Shown: positions 55,387 through 64,000 of the stretch, piece after piece
How the letters are laid out: the number at the start of each line of letters is the position of its first letter
How positions within the stretch are numbered: the stretch's first letter is position 1
Assembly (NCBI GenBank): GCA_020349245.1
Contig: CP070764.1
Span: forward strand, 3,401,057-3,465,056
Direction of reading: 5' to 3'
Length of the DNA stretch: 64,000 nt
From: Chloroflexota bacterium
GTDB taxonomy: Bacteria > Chloroflexota > Anaerolineae > Anaerolineales > UBA4823
Made by a program: the position numbers and the translations under genes
Notes under the pieces: generated by a model
Told to the model about the DNA's origin: nothing
Database searches by the model: none
What the model saw: the letters and a program-made list of their open reading frames with translations, nothing else

Positions 55387-58300
55387 TTATTCTATAAATG
55401 ATCTGGCTTCCAGCAATAACTCATTGTCCAGGTCTTCTGCAAACAAATGGTGGATTTCTTTCAAACGCGCTTTCCCTTTCTGGTATTTGTCCCCACCCAT
55501 ATCCAGCTTCAACAATGATATGACCCCTCTTAATTCTAGTGATCTCGCCTCTTGTGTTCTCGCAATCTCAATTGCCTGCCAATATTTATCTGCGATTTCA
55601 GCTTTTGCTGCGCCATTCATTTCCAGGATCCTTCCCAGCAACCAATAGAGACCTGAGTCGTACCAGTGTTCTTCATTAGAAATGGCTTTCTCCATAGCTG
55701 AATCAAGGACTTTCAAGCCCTTTTCGATATCCTGACTCAAGCTGTAACTTTCCGCAAGCTGTGAGAGGAAAAAAGAACGTCCCAGCTCTGCCCCAATCGC
55801 TTCCATGCCCTCGATTCCACCTTTGATCAGTTTTTCAGCCATACCAATTTTCCCAGATTGACCTCGCGACCAACCACGAATAATCATACCCAAAGTCAGC
55901 AGAAATGGAAAATTTGATTTCTTTGCCAGCCTGATCGTTGTATCGCTGTGCTGAACCGCAGAATTGATATCTCTGCGGATAACATCCAGCAGGGCTGTGA
56001 TCCCATGAACAAAAGTCAGAGTGAATGGATGGTTAAGTTCCTCTGCTTTATTTAACGCATCACGGCTCATTTCTAATGCTTTGTGCGAATACCCCAGGAT
56101 CCATAAGTTCAGTGCCAAATAGGCCAAACAGGTGACTCGTGGATTTTGGCCGTAAAGGTAGGTGAGTGATTCATCTTGGTGGATATTCTCCTGCTCGAGA
56201 GTGTATTCGAGGTGTTGTTTGGCAAGCGGGAAATTTCCGATATGGGTCAGGGAAATACCCTGCATCCAATGGGCTACAAACATAAGATGGGCGTCTTCCT
56301 GGTTCCTCGCATTATCCAATATCTCATCCGCCAATTGGTACGCGATAGAGTGTTTTCCCCGTACCTGATAGAAGGCACAAAGCCCCCACAAAGTCGGTGC
56401 AAGCTGGGAAAGATCCCCAGTTCGTTTACACAGCAATCTCGCCCGTTCGTATGTGCGCTCCACTTCAGGGGAAGCATAGCCCTCAGTCGCTACGAGGGGT
56501 GCGCCTAAAGCGATCTGCAGAAGGAGCTCCATTTCATCACGCTGGTTACCATCCGGCAGAGTCCCCAATAGATCAATACCCTTTTTTAAGTACGCCACAG
56601 CCTGTTCATTGGCAGACAGCTGTTTTGCCTGTTTACCTGCCAGAAGCAAGTAATCGATTGTTTTTTTCAATACACCAGCAGCCTCGTAGTGCCGCGCCAG
56701 CTGTACAGCGATCTGCTCGGTATGCCCGTGGTAGAGCTGCTCCAGCGCATGGGCTACCTTCTCATGCAGAAAACTTCTTTCAACCGCATCCAAATCTTCG
56801 TAGACATACTTCAGGAACAGGTTGTGGCGGAAACGATATCCTGATAACCGCTGCTCACCGAGACGCATGATCCCGCTGGCTTCCACCAACAAGTATCGCT
56901 TATCCAAATCTTGGCTCAGTTTATGAATAACCTCTGCTTCATCTGCACCAATCACTTTGGCGACTACCTCTGCGGTAAATTCTTCACCCTCCACGGAAGC
57001 CACATTAATGATCTCTCTCAATTTTGGATGAAGCCGATTCACTCGTCCTGCAATAACAGCTTCTACCTTTGCTGGAAGTTTTTCCCAACCCAGCTTCTTT
57101 TTCGGTATCCAGCGCCCTTGATCATCCTTGAAGATATCCCCCTGTTCTTGCATCTGCCGCAGTAATTCAATCGTAAAAAGCGGGTGCCCAGCCGTTTGCA
57201 AAAAGAACAACCTGCGAAAATTCTCATTAAATCCATTCGGTTCTGTATTAAGAATGTCCTCGATAAATTGGCGGCCTTCCCGTTCACTCACTCGATCGAG
57301 ATCAGCTTCGATCTCTCCAAAAGACCGTTTCAATTCCGTCAAGATAGGGATCAATGGATGCTGTTGACCATCCGCGTACTGGACAACATCATCCCGCCGG
57401 TATGCTCCGAGGATCAGGATACGGTGCCCTTCGATCCTTCGGGCCAGGTGAAATAACAAATTAATTGTGCCCAAATCTGCCCACTGCAAATCATCCAGGA
57501 TCAGCAGGAGCGGTTTTTCACCCGCCAGGCGTTGCAAGTACCCGGTGTATTGGTTGAACAGATCCTTCCGTGAATTCCCATGGTCAATATTAACTGGCTC
57601 GGGTCTTTTCCTTCTGATCTCAACTTGGTTCTTCAAGCGTTCAATCCAGGGAGAATTTTCATGCCGATAAGGAACCAATCTGCTCAACAAGGCCGCCCCA
57701 GGTACAAAACTTTCGATCAGGTCCGGTCCAAATTCGATCAAAGTTTCCACAGACACCGGAATCATTTCCTGCAACCGCCTTGCGTTTTCGGAGCTGATCA
57801 AACCCAGAGATTGTTTCGCTGCCAAATCCCCGGTAAGCAGAGCTAAAATATTACGGAATGGAAGGTGCGGATCGCCAATTCCAGAATATGCTTCACAGGT
57901 ACTATACGCTGCCAGTAAATCTTGGTTTGATCGCTGGGCGCGACGGCTGAACTCTTGAATTAATGCTGTTTTTCCTTGGCCGGCGTTGCCAACAACCAAG
58001 GCTACCTGCCCAGAACCGGAAAGACTGCTGTCGATCTTCTCGCTTAACCAATTGATCTCCTCCTCCCTGGCAACGAATACCCTCTGCTCAAGACTGGGCA
58101 GTATTTCAATTTCTTTTCGTTGAGATCTGGGGATTGGTTCGCGTTCTGCGATAGAAGCAGCGGGATAAAGGAGCGAGACCTGGGGAATTTCACCACCCAA
58201 GATGAGTCGATAAAGCTTCTTTGACAAATCAGAGGGTTCAACCCCCAGCTGTGCCTCAAGGGTTTGTTCGCATCTTTGATAGACATTAATTGCGCTGGCA

Positions 58301-58887
58301 TTGTCCCCCAATTGACTGTGGGCGAGCATTAGAACCTGATAAGCCGGCTCTGGTATCTGTGCCAATGATATCCATTTTTCCGCTGTAGACAGCGTTTCCC
58401 GCCAGCGCTGCTCAAAACACAAGCGCTCCAGGAGCAGCGTTATTTTCTCTTCAAAAGCTGCGCTGAACTGCTCTCGCAGAAGGAATATCCAGTCTTCATA
58501 GAAACCAGGGAGAAGTTCCCCCTCATATAACTCCACGATTTTTTGTAATTCACTGGTACTGAATTGATCCCCTGTCTTGCTTTCAAGTTCTGCGCAATCA
58601 AACCAATATTCCGCCTCGTCATTTAATGCTACTGATATCTTGTCGGAGAGGAAATATGAGTCACCAACTGATTTTCGCAGCTGCCACAATGCATATCGCA
58701 ACTTACTTCGGGCAGAGTTTTCATCAGAATCTGGCCAGAACACGCCGGCAACTTTTTCCCTCCGATGCTGCACACCGGCATTCAATATCAGGTAAGCAAA
58801 CAAGGATTGTGCTTTGCGCGCAGGAATTTCGATGCGAAAACCATCGATGCGGATATCAAATTTCCCTAAAAATCTGACCTCCAACAT
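55387..58887 (-). CDS. SARP/BTAD transcriptional activator with AAA ATPase and TPR
   Basis: 1166 residues. It begins with a winged-helix OmpR-like DNA-binding domain (MLEVRFLGKFDIRIDGFRIE, SKLRYALWQLRKSVGD), then a BTAD helical domain (about 95-235, ELLPGFYEDWIFLLREQFSA, DNASAINVYQRCEQTLEAQL). An AAA_16-type ATPase follows with Walker A GNAGQGKTALIQEF near residue 300 and Walker B LLLILDDLQWAD. A long TPR-rich tail fills 700-1166. Such LAL-like activators sense small molecules or partner proteins and switch on nearby genes. No clear target is next to it. Confidence 0.9.
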   Translation of the reverse strand: MLEVRFLGKFDIRIDGFRIEIPARKAQSLFAYLILNAGVQHRREKVAGVFWPDSDENSARSKLRYALWQLRKSVGDSYFLSDKISVALNDEAEYWFDCAELESKTGDQFSTSELQKIVELYEGELLPGFYEDWIFLLREQFSAAFEEKITLLLERLCFEQRWRETLSTAEKWISLAQIPEPAYQVLMLAHSQLGDNASAINVYQRCEQTLEAQLGVEPSDLSKKLYRLILGGEIPQVSLLYPAASIAEREPIPRSQRKEIEILPSLEQRVFVAREEEINWLSEKIDSSLSGSGQVALVVGNAGQGKTALIQEFSRRAQRSNQDLLAAYSTCEAYSGIGDPHLPFRNILALLTGDLAAKQSLGLISSENARRLQEMIPVSVETLIEFGPDLIESFVPGAALLSRLVPYRHENSPWIERLKNQVEIRRKRPEPVNIDHGNSRKDLFNQYTGYLQRLAGEKPLLLILDDLQWADLGTINLLFHLARRIEGHRILILGAYRRDDVVQYADGQQHPLIPILTELKRSFGEIEADLDRVSEREGRQFIEDILNTEPNGFNENFRRLFFLQTAGHPLFTIELLRQMQEQGDIFKDDQGRWIPKKKLGWEKLPAKVEAVIAGRVNRLHPKLREIINVASVEGEEFTAEVVAKVIGADEAEVIHKLSQDLDKRYLLVEASGIMRLGEQRLSGYRFRHNLFLKYVYEDLDAVERSFLHEKVAHALEQLYHGHTEQIAVQLARHYEAAGVLKKTIDYLLLAGKQAKQLSANEQAVAYLKKGIDLLGTLPDGNQRDEMELLLQIALGAPLVATEGYASPEVERTYERARLLCKRTGDLSQLAPTLWGLCAFYQVRGKHSIAYQLADEILDNARNQEDAHLMFVAHWMQGISLTHIGNFPLAKQHLEYTLEQENIHQDESLTYLYGQNPRVTCLAYLALNLWILGYSHKALEMSRDALNKAEELNHPFTLTFVHGITALLDVIRRDINSAVQHSDTTIRLAKKSNFPFLLTLGMIIRGWSRGQSGKIGMAEKLIKGGIEGMEAIGAELGRSFFLSQLAESYSLSQDIEKGLKVLDSAMEKAISNEEHWYDSGLYWLLGRILEMNGAAKAEIADKYWQAIEIARTQEARSLELRGVISLLKLDMGGDKYQKGKARLKEIHHLFAEDLDNELLLEARSFIE

Positions 58888-59187
58888 TTCAAAGAATCAG
58901 CTTTTCATCATTCGTGATAAATGGAACAAAAAGGATAAAACAACGAAACTTATTGATAGATTAAAAGTATACCATCACTAACTTAGCAGCATTCCCCTGT
59001 TTACCCAACCTCACCAGGATTTACATGCTTTTCTTTCCGCACCCACAAAATTATCCAATCGTGCAGGTCCAAAAGGAAAATATCAGGTTACACAAACGTT
59101 TAACAAACGGTCTGCAACGCAAATTTGCTAGACTAGGTGCGTAAAACCTGTTGGAAGATATTATTCAAAAAATCCACGGAGTGCCAA
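58888..59187. other. Spacer between the SARP gene and the transposase fragment
   Basis: About 300 bases. No inverted repeat of insertion-sequence type seen in it. No gene. Confidence 0.35.
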
Positions 59188-59676
59188 ATGATAATGGTTA
59201 TCGATTTTTCCAATCAATTAGCAACACAAATTCAGCGAGAGGCGGGATCCCTGGTAAGCTTGAAGGACATGGAGCTGGTTGTAACCCAGCTCAGTCGAAA
59301 ATTAATCCGGCACTGGTTAGAGCATTGCGAAGAAAAGGAACCAGCCGCCACAACTCGCTGCCGAAATTGCGGCCATCATGCAATTTTTGTCGCCAAGCGT
59401 ACGGGGTATGTGCGTACAAAATACGGGGTAATCCGCTTCAGGAGAGCTTACTATGAATGCCCCGACTGCCACCAGAGCACCTGTCCATTGGACGAACGAC
59501 TCAATCCAATTGAAAGTCTTGCCCGGCTAAGAGTCAAGATTGCCGCTGGTAAAGCACTGCCTGTCGCTGAAATATCAAAAGCTTGGGGACTAGGCTCACT
59601 TGAGAGCAGCAACCCAGTCAGTCTGGATGCTGATTATGACCTTCAACGAGCTCTATCGCAAGCAGGTCTGGCATGA
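59188..59676 (+). pseudogene. ISKra4-type transposase, N-terminal fragment
   Basis: 162 residues from ATG 59188 with GGAG upstream. The zinc-finger pattern and the block KYGVIRFRRAYYECPDCHQS followed by CPLDERLNP match the N-terminal domain of ISKra4-family (UPF0236-like) transposases, which are normally over 400 residues. The catalytic DDE part is missing. After about residue 120 the sequence no longer follows the family. No terminal inverted repeats were found near it. It is a remnant or an independent small zinc protein derived from one. Confidence 0.65.
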
Positions 59677-59808
59677 GCTGGTCAAAAGGCAATTTTTCAG
59701 TGAATAATTCTAGCCGGGTCACTCCAGATATTTTTCAGTTGACAGCTTTTTACCTGGTAATTTTATGTCCAATTAATTCAATTTCGTTCTCATGGGAAGG
59801 AGAATAAT

Positions 59809-60306
59809 ATGAAAAAACAAATGGAACTGGGGTTACTTTCTCGGCTCGAAAATAAAGCCAGCGAGAATTTATCGCTATGCGGTAACTGTGCTCAAACCAC
59901 CTTCATGACACTTGATGAAGAATTTCAACTGGGCGGGGAGGTGATCCTAAAAGCACTAACCCCCTTTCCAGGAATTGCCCTGCGAGGGGAAACATGCGGC
60001 GCAGTCACCGGAAGCTTGATGGCATTAGGATTGGTATTCGGACGGGACAGGGATGCCTTGAACAATTGGCAGGCGTACCTGGATTCTCTACCCCCTGCGA
60101 GAAGATTCTGCCGAAGATTCGAAAATGAGCTGGGCAGCACAATGTGCGAAGACATCATCGAAGCTAAATTCGGGCGAAAATTTGACCTCGCCAACCCTGT
60201 AGATGCCATGCAGTACATGAATTGTGGAGCACTTGATAAATGCGGGCAGGTTATTGGAACTGGGGTAAAGATAGCTGCCGAGATCATCTCAAGATCAGGT
60301 AAATAG
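59809..60306 (+). CDS. C_GCAxxG_C_C family redox protein
   Basis: 165 residues, AAGGAG upstream. It has the Cys pattern of the C_GCAxxG_C_C family: CGNCAQTTF, GETCGAVTGSLMALGL (the GCAxxG variant), a C pair in RRFCRRFENELGSTMCEDI and NCGALDKCGQV. Such proteins are cytoplasmic, redox-active and possibly metal-binding; some occur near electron-transfer genes. The function is not known. It stands alone here. Confidence 0.85.
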   Translation: MKKQMELGLLSRLENKASENLSLCGNCAQTTFMTLDEEFQLGGEVILKALTPFPGIALRGETCGAVTGSLMALGLVFGRDRDALNNWQAYLDSLPPARRFCRRFENELGSTMCEDIIEAKFGRKFDLANPVDAMQYMNCGALDKCGQVIGTGVKIAAEIISRSGK

Positions 60307-60457
60307 TAGCTTCAAAAACTGAAGCCGGCAAATTTCCCGATCCATTAGGCCTTCAATTCTTCAGCCAGTCTTGAGCTCAACCAAGCGAAATCTAACCAGA
60401 TCAGGCTACCTCAAATAAGTAAACAACGCTTCTGCTGGATAAGATACCCAGTTAAAA

Positions 60458-61933
60458 CTATTGCAGGGGAAAAACAGCCACCAGGAGCCAGCCAATAAAC
60501 AAGGCACCACCAAGGGCAAAGGTCGACCGCCACCGGTATGGTCCGGATGCCAGGGCATGCAAACCGAGAACCAAGGGAAAAACCGGCAGGATCAGGATCA
60601 GGAATCCCAGCTCTGGGGTGAGGCGCAACGCAAGGAAGAGAGAACCTATTAATATCAGGTTGTACACAAACCACCAGAGAACCCTGCCAAGCCGAGTAGT
60701 CGGCAGGACTGCTTGGGCGACTGCCAGCAACCAAGGCAGACTCAGCAAGACACCTAGCGGCCACAGAATTAATCTCTTGGGAATCAGTATCCAGGGCAGC
60801 CATACATAATTACCCAAGAAACCGACGCCAATCCACAGAGAGGCAAATACCATCAGGCTTCCGAAGACTGCAGGACGTACCAGAAGACTTGACATCCGGC
60901 CGAGGAGTATGATGCTGATCGCACCTGCAATGGCAAACCAGATCAGCAGGTAACCGCCCACCAATAAACCCAGCAAATCGGTAATGTTAAGCCCTGCCTG
61001 CGAAAAGATGTATAGGATACCTGTTGCACCCAATGCCCCAATGAGCAGGGCTCCAAAGCGCCTGCCAACCGAGAGTTCAACGGGTTCATCTGAATACTCA
61101 TCAAGGAGATTTATTAAAGGCGCCAACGACCAGAAGAGAACGAGTACTCCTGCCAATCCCACCAAGTACCACAGGATCCGCCGGTCAGTGAAGCTCTCTG
61201 CATTTGTTTGGATTCCAAATGTATTATCTAACCACTCCCGGCTGATCGCCTGTGCCGTAGGAGAAAACAAGATCGAGATATGCTCAATGCCTGGAATGAT
61301 CTCCAATTTTCGGGCAGTACCTAACTGCGGATCACCACCAGGCCCGCCCGCCTGTACTAGCAGCTCTTCTGCGTTCTCAACAAAACGCTGGTCTAGCCCC
61401 TCGGCCAGGAGAAGCAAGTTGCGCGGCAGTTCCATTGAAACGGTTCCCTGAATCGGCGATACTGCGATCGTGGCCATGGTTTCTGGATGCGCCATTCCGT
61501 AGGATAACGCCATTCCACTACCCATGGAATGGCCCAAGACGGCGATCCTGTCAACTGAAAAGCCATTCTCTGCAGCCGCCTGGAGCGCACTTTCAGCATC
61601 CCTGACCAGTTTCTCTGCATCACGCCCAGCCGGAAGAGGTTGTGAATTGTTACCGTGACCAGCAAAATCCCACGAGACCACGTTATAGCCGGCATGCGCG
61701 AAGGTTAATGCGTATCCACGCATAATCACTCTTGAACCTGCCACTCCATGACCGATCAACACCAGCGGCCTGTCAGATCTCACTTCTCCATCAGGGGAAA
61801 TCATCGTCACTGGCAGTGTTCCTGCTTTCGTATGGATGACAGAAAACCCACGATCATCCCATTCTAATTGAATAATTGATAGTAAGAACAACAACAAGCC
61901 TAACCCTGCTGTTACCCACCGTGTTGTATTCAT
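60458..61933 (-). CDS. Alpha/beta hydrolase with C-terminal membrane domain
   Basis: 491 residues from ATG 61933, which follows GGAAGGTG; longer starts at 62011 or 61960 are less supported. One span at about 6-24 precedes an alpha/beta hydrolase domain (about 35-240): oxyanion LVLIGHGVAGSR, nucleophile elbow VLGHSMGSG, and a late IPGIEHISIL with the catalytic His. The second half (about 255-490) has seven or eight spans and is unlike known hydrolases. A lipid or ester substrate near the membrane is possible. No partner is next to it. Confidence 0.82.
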   Translation of the reverse strand: MNTTRWVTAGLGLLLFLLSIIQLEWDDRGFSVIHTKAGTLPVTMISPDGEVRSDRPLVLIGHGVAGSRVIMRGYALTFAHAGYNVVSWDFAGHGNNSQPLPAGRDAEKLVRDAESALQAAAENGFSVDRIAVLGHSMGSGMALSYGMAHPETMATIAVSPIQGTVSMELPRNLLLLAEGLDQRFVENAEELLVQAGGPGGDPQLGTARKLEIIPGIEHISILFSPTAQAISREWLDNTFGIQTNAESFTDRRILWYLVGLAGVLVLFWSLAPLINLLDEYSDEPVELSVGRRFGALLIGALGATGILYIFSQAGLNITDLLGLLVGGYLLIWFAIAGAISIILLGRMSSLLVRPAVFGSLMVFASLWIGVGFLGNYVWLPWILIPKRLILWPLGVLLSLPWLLAVAQAVLPTTRLGRVLWWFVYNLILIGSLFLALRLTPELGFLILILPVFPLVLGLHALASGPYRWRSTFALGGALFIGWLLVAVFPLQ

Positions 61934-62217
61934 ACCCTGCACCTTCCAGATCGTGCTCATCGATTGACCATTATCTATCCCTGGATGCCCCTGATCAGTA
62001 ATTTGCTGCAATCAATATTGATTTCAATATAGGTATATTATATAATCGATTATCAGGGATGTAACGAAAGCTGGTCATGCTGTTCGGGGAGACCCGGCGC
62101 TTATTTCGTGGAACCAGCTAGAGAGGTTTATCCAGTGATAAAGCGCAATTCACCCTTTCAACTTAATTTGTTGACTACAGGAACCTTCACATATCGGTCT
62201 TCCCGGAGATCAAAAGA

Positions 62218-63177
62218 ATGTTGAATAAAAAATACTCGCCTGTTTTTGGATTGATCACAATCCTTTTATTTCTCGGTGCCTGCAGTTCAAACCCAGCAAG
62301 CATACCAAGTCCAAGCCCTGTGATTGACCAGGGAGTATCTCTACAGACTGAAACCGCTCCAGTTTTCCCCTCTCAACCATCCACCCCACCTGCAACGCCA
62401 ACAGCCAGTACAACCCCAGCAGCAATTGAGATTGAAATCATTAACGATATCCCCTACACCAGTCAGATGAAGCTGGATATCTACAAGCCAACAGGAGCAG
62501 GACCCTGGCCTGTAGTTGTCGCCCTGCACGGTGGTGGTCAAAGCAAGGAACTCTTTAATCTATTCAGCAATCGTATTGCCAATATTGGAGCAGTCGTCTT
62601 CACCCCGACCTGGCACTCTTCCGAACCCCAGGGCGATCCCCTCACCAGAGAAATAATCATCAAGGGTGACGAAGATGCTGCCTGTGCTGTACGCTTCGCC
62701 CGGGAAAAAGCAGCCGAATTTGGTGGAGATGCTTCGCGAATCGTTCTTGTCGGTTATTCGGGAGGTGGTACCGCCGGCGGCGTCATGGCTTTGGCGGGCG
62801 ATGATTTTCATGGCGATTGTTTGGTAAGCACAGGATCTGCTTTCCCTGATGCCTTTGTGGGCGTTGATGGCGCATATGACCTTGTCAAATGTTGTGTACC
62901 GGAAGACCTGTATGTGAAAGCTTCCCCGGAAGATTGGGAACTTATGGTTCCGTACACCTACCTCGATCGGCAACCGATCAACAAGGAAAGATCTTTTCAC
63001 CTCATCGTTGGTGAAACTGTGGAGTTAGTTGAGATGGCTGAGTATTTTCACAATCAGCTCAAAGAATTAGGGTACCGGACAACCTTGACCAAATTCCCAA
63101 CATTAGATCACGGAGAGATCGTCAGCGTCCCGTTTGCCGAGTTATTCAACGTCATCCAAGGCGCTTTATATCCCTGA
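62218..63177 (+). CDS. Lipoprotein alpha/beta hydrolase (BD-FAE/esterase-like)
   Basis: 319 residues, GGAG before the ATG. Signal and lipobox FLGAC (C22), then a Pro/Thr/Ser-rich linker to about 75. The hydrolase has DIYKPTGAGPWPVVVALHGG (the HGG oxyanion motif), nucleophile GYSGGGTAGG, and a late TLDHGEIV with the catalytic His. It is an extracytoplasmic esterase or similar; the substrate is unknown. Two Cys in KCCVPEDLY may form a disulfide. Confidence 0.88.
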   Translation: MLNKKYSPVFGLITILLFLGACSSNPASIPSPSPVIDQGVSLQTETAPVFPSQPSTPPATPTASTTPAAIEIEIINDIPYTSQMKLDIYKPTGAGPWPVVVALHGGGQSKELFNLFSNRIANIGAVVFTPTWHSSEPQGDPLTREIIIKGDEDAACAVRFAREKAAEFGGDASRIVLVGYSGGGTAGGVMALAGDDFHGDCLVSTGSAFPDAFVGVDGAYDLVKCCVPEDLYVKASPEDWELMVPYTYLDRQPINKERSFHLIVGETVELVEMAEYFHNQLKELGYRTTLTKFPTLDHGEIVSVPFAELFNVIQGALYP

Positions 63178-64000
63178 CAGTAATCCCGGTGATTAATCAG
63201 CCCGGCTATGTAATCCATCAAAACTTATAAGAGACCCGATTACTTTTATATCTCAAATGGATTGATTGTACTCCCCACTCGCTTATCAAAGATATTCAGG
63301 TGGTTGTGACATCTGCAGTTACGCACCTGACACGGTCGCCCCCACCAAGCTGTGGTGGAACATAGATTGCTTGTCCGCCCAACAACCTGGCCCATATGTA
63401 ATTCCTCACTTTCAGTAAGCTTGTACTTGCCGTGCAGCATGGTTCCCTGGTAGATACTTTTCTCAATCACCAGGGTTGGATTACCATGCTGTCACTATAC
63501 AGGTCAGCAATTTATCCGTTGATCGATGATTTGATCGCCGGGCCCTTTCCAGCGGTGGTATCGATCGCCACGTTACCGTAGGAGAAACAGTGCAATTCTT
63601 GGGTCAGGGTACAAGTATCACATGTCGTTACAACCGGGCTGTTATCTATCGACTTTGCGACAAGCCCTGGCCTGAACCAATTTCCCGTTCGATATGTTCC
63701 CGGTGAACCGCGGTCAACAATTCTACCGGTTCAATACCAAACGATTTCTCTAATTTATCTTTATACCCTGTTGCGTTTGTGCAGAAATACGGACTCGCAT
63801 AAGGTTCATCGAGCGATAAGTAAAGAGTTTTGGAATCCCGGGAAGGGGAACGTGGATATCACTTGGCATAGCACATTTGTTGTGTCTTAGCAGAATGAAA
63901 CATATTTGAACCGGTAAATAAAGATCTCCCAGAGATGTTTTACTGGTATTATTGACCCCATTGTGTACCCACAACAGCGAGGCTCAGGGACGTGAACAAG
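63178..64000. other. End-of-window spacer with possible gene remnants
   Basis: About 820 bases. Two overlapping minus-strand frames without start codons look protein-like: one (63858-63646) contains KDKLEKSFGIEPVELLTAVH, the other (about 63740-63510) has VVTTCDTCTLTQELHC. No family is recognised. It may be a frame-shifted remnant. Confidence 0.4.

Overview
This is a 64 kb bacterial chromosome window with moderate GC (a little under 50% by eye). The gene content suggests Chloroflexota, probably Anaerolineae. The reasons are several NarL/LuxR-type two-component systems, lipoproteins with Thr/Pro-rich linkers, AAA_35-type ATPases, a SARP/BTAD-AAA-TPR activator, a C_GCAxxG_C_C protein, DinB, LLM and DUF2804 genes, and long gene-poor spacers. 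This placement is inference; there is no rRNA or marker gene, and I saw no convincing tRNA and no CRISPR array.

Left part (1-18 kb), almost all on the minus strand. A YtrA-like GntR/ABC operon carries a perfect palindrome over its promoter and a one-base frameshift in the regulator. It is followed by a UspA protein, then a giant propeller-sensor histidine kinase with its NarL-type regulator. A second NarL-type pair is fused into one operon with an ABC-2 exporter and a lipoprotein. A SnoaL-like lipoprotein, a YCII protein and an MsbA-like exporter follow.

Middle (18-31 kb). The most striking locus is a tight five-gene minus-strand operon: an 18-heme and a 16-heme cytochrome c, a two-cluster ferredoxin, an FAD/NAD(P) oxidoreductase and a small b-type cytochrome-like membrane protein. 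It diverges from a DtxR-family metalloregulator and an FTR1 iron permease. Together they look like a chain from NAD(P)H across the membrane to an extracellular heme wire, placed beside iron sensing and uptake. Then come hpt, an adenosine-specific kinase family gene, a zinc alcohol dehydrogenase, DUF2804 and a channel-like membrane protein.

Right part (31-64 kb). It holds two large exported proteins (DUF4874/DUF4832; tandem-95/CSPG/seven-bladed propeller), a HAD phosphatase, a membrane MutS-like ATPase, a receiver-PP2C phosphatase, three methyltransferases, DinB and an LLM oxidoreductase. Next are two lipoproteins sharing a leader but ending in different domains, and a secreted protein. These diverge from a two-gene AAA_35 ATPase module (HTH-ATPase; ATPase-TM-PD40 propeller). 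A SARP-like regulator, an ISKra4-type transposase fragment, a C_GCAxxG_C_C protein and two alpha/beta hydrolases close the window.

The best candidates for an undescribed system are the 34-heme/iron locus (about 18.1-25.5 kb) and the AAA_35 pair with its divergent secreted proteins (about 46.4-54.2 kb).
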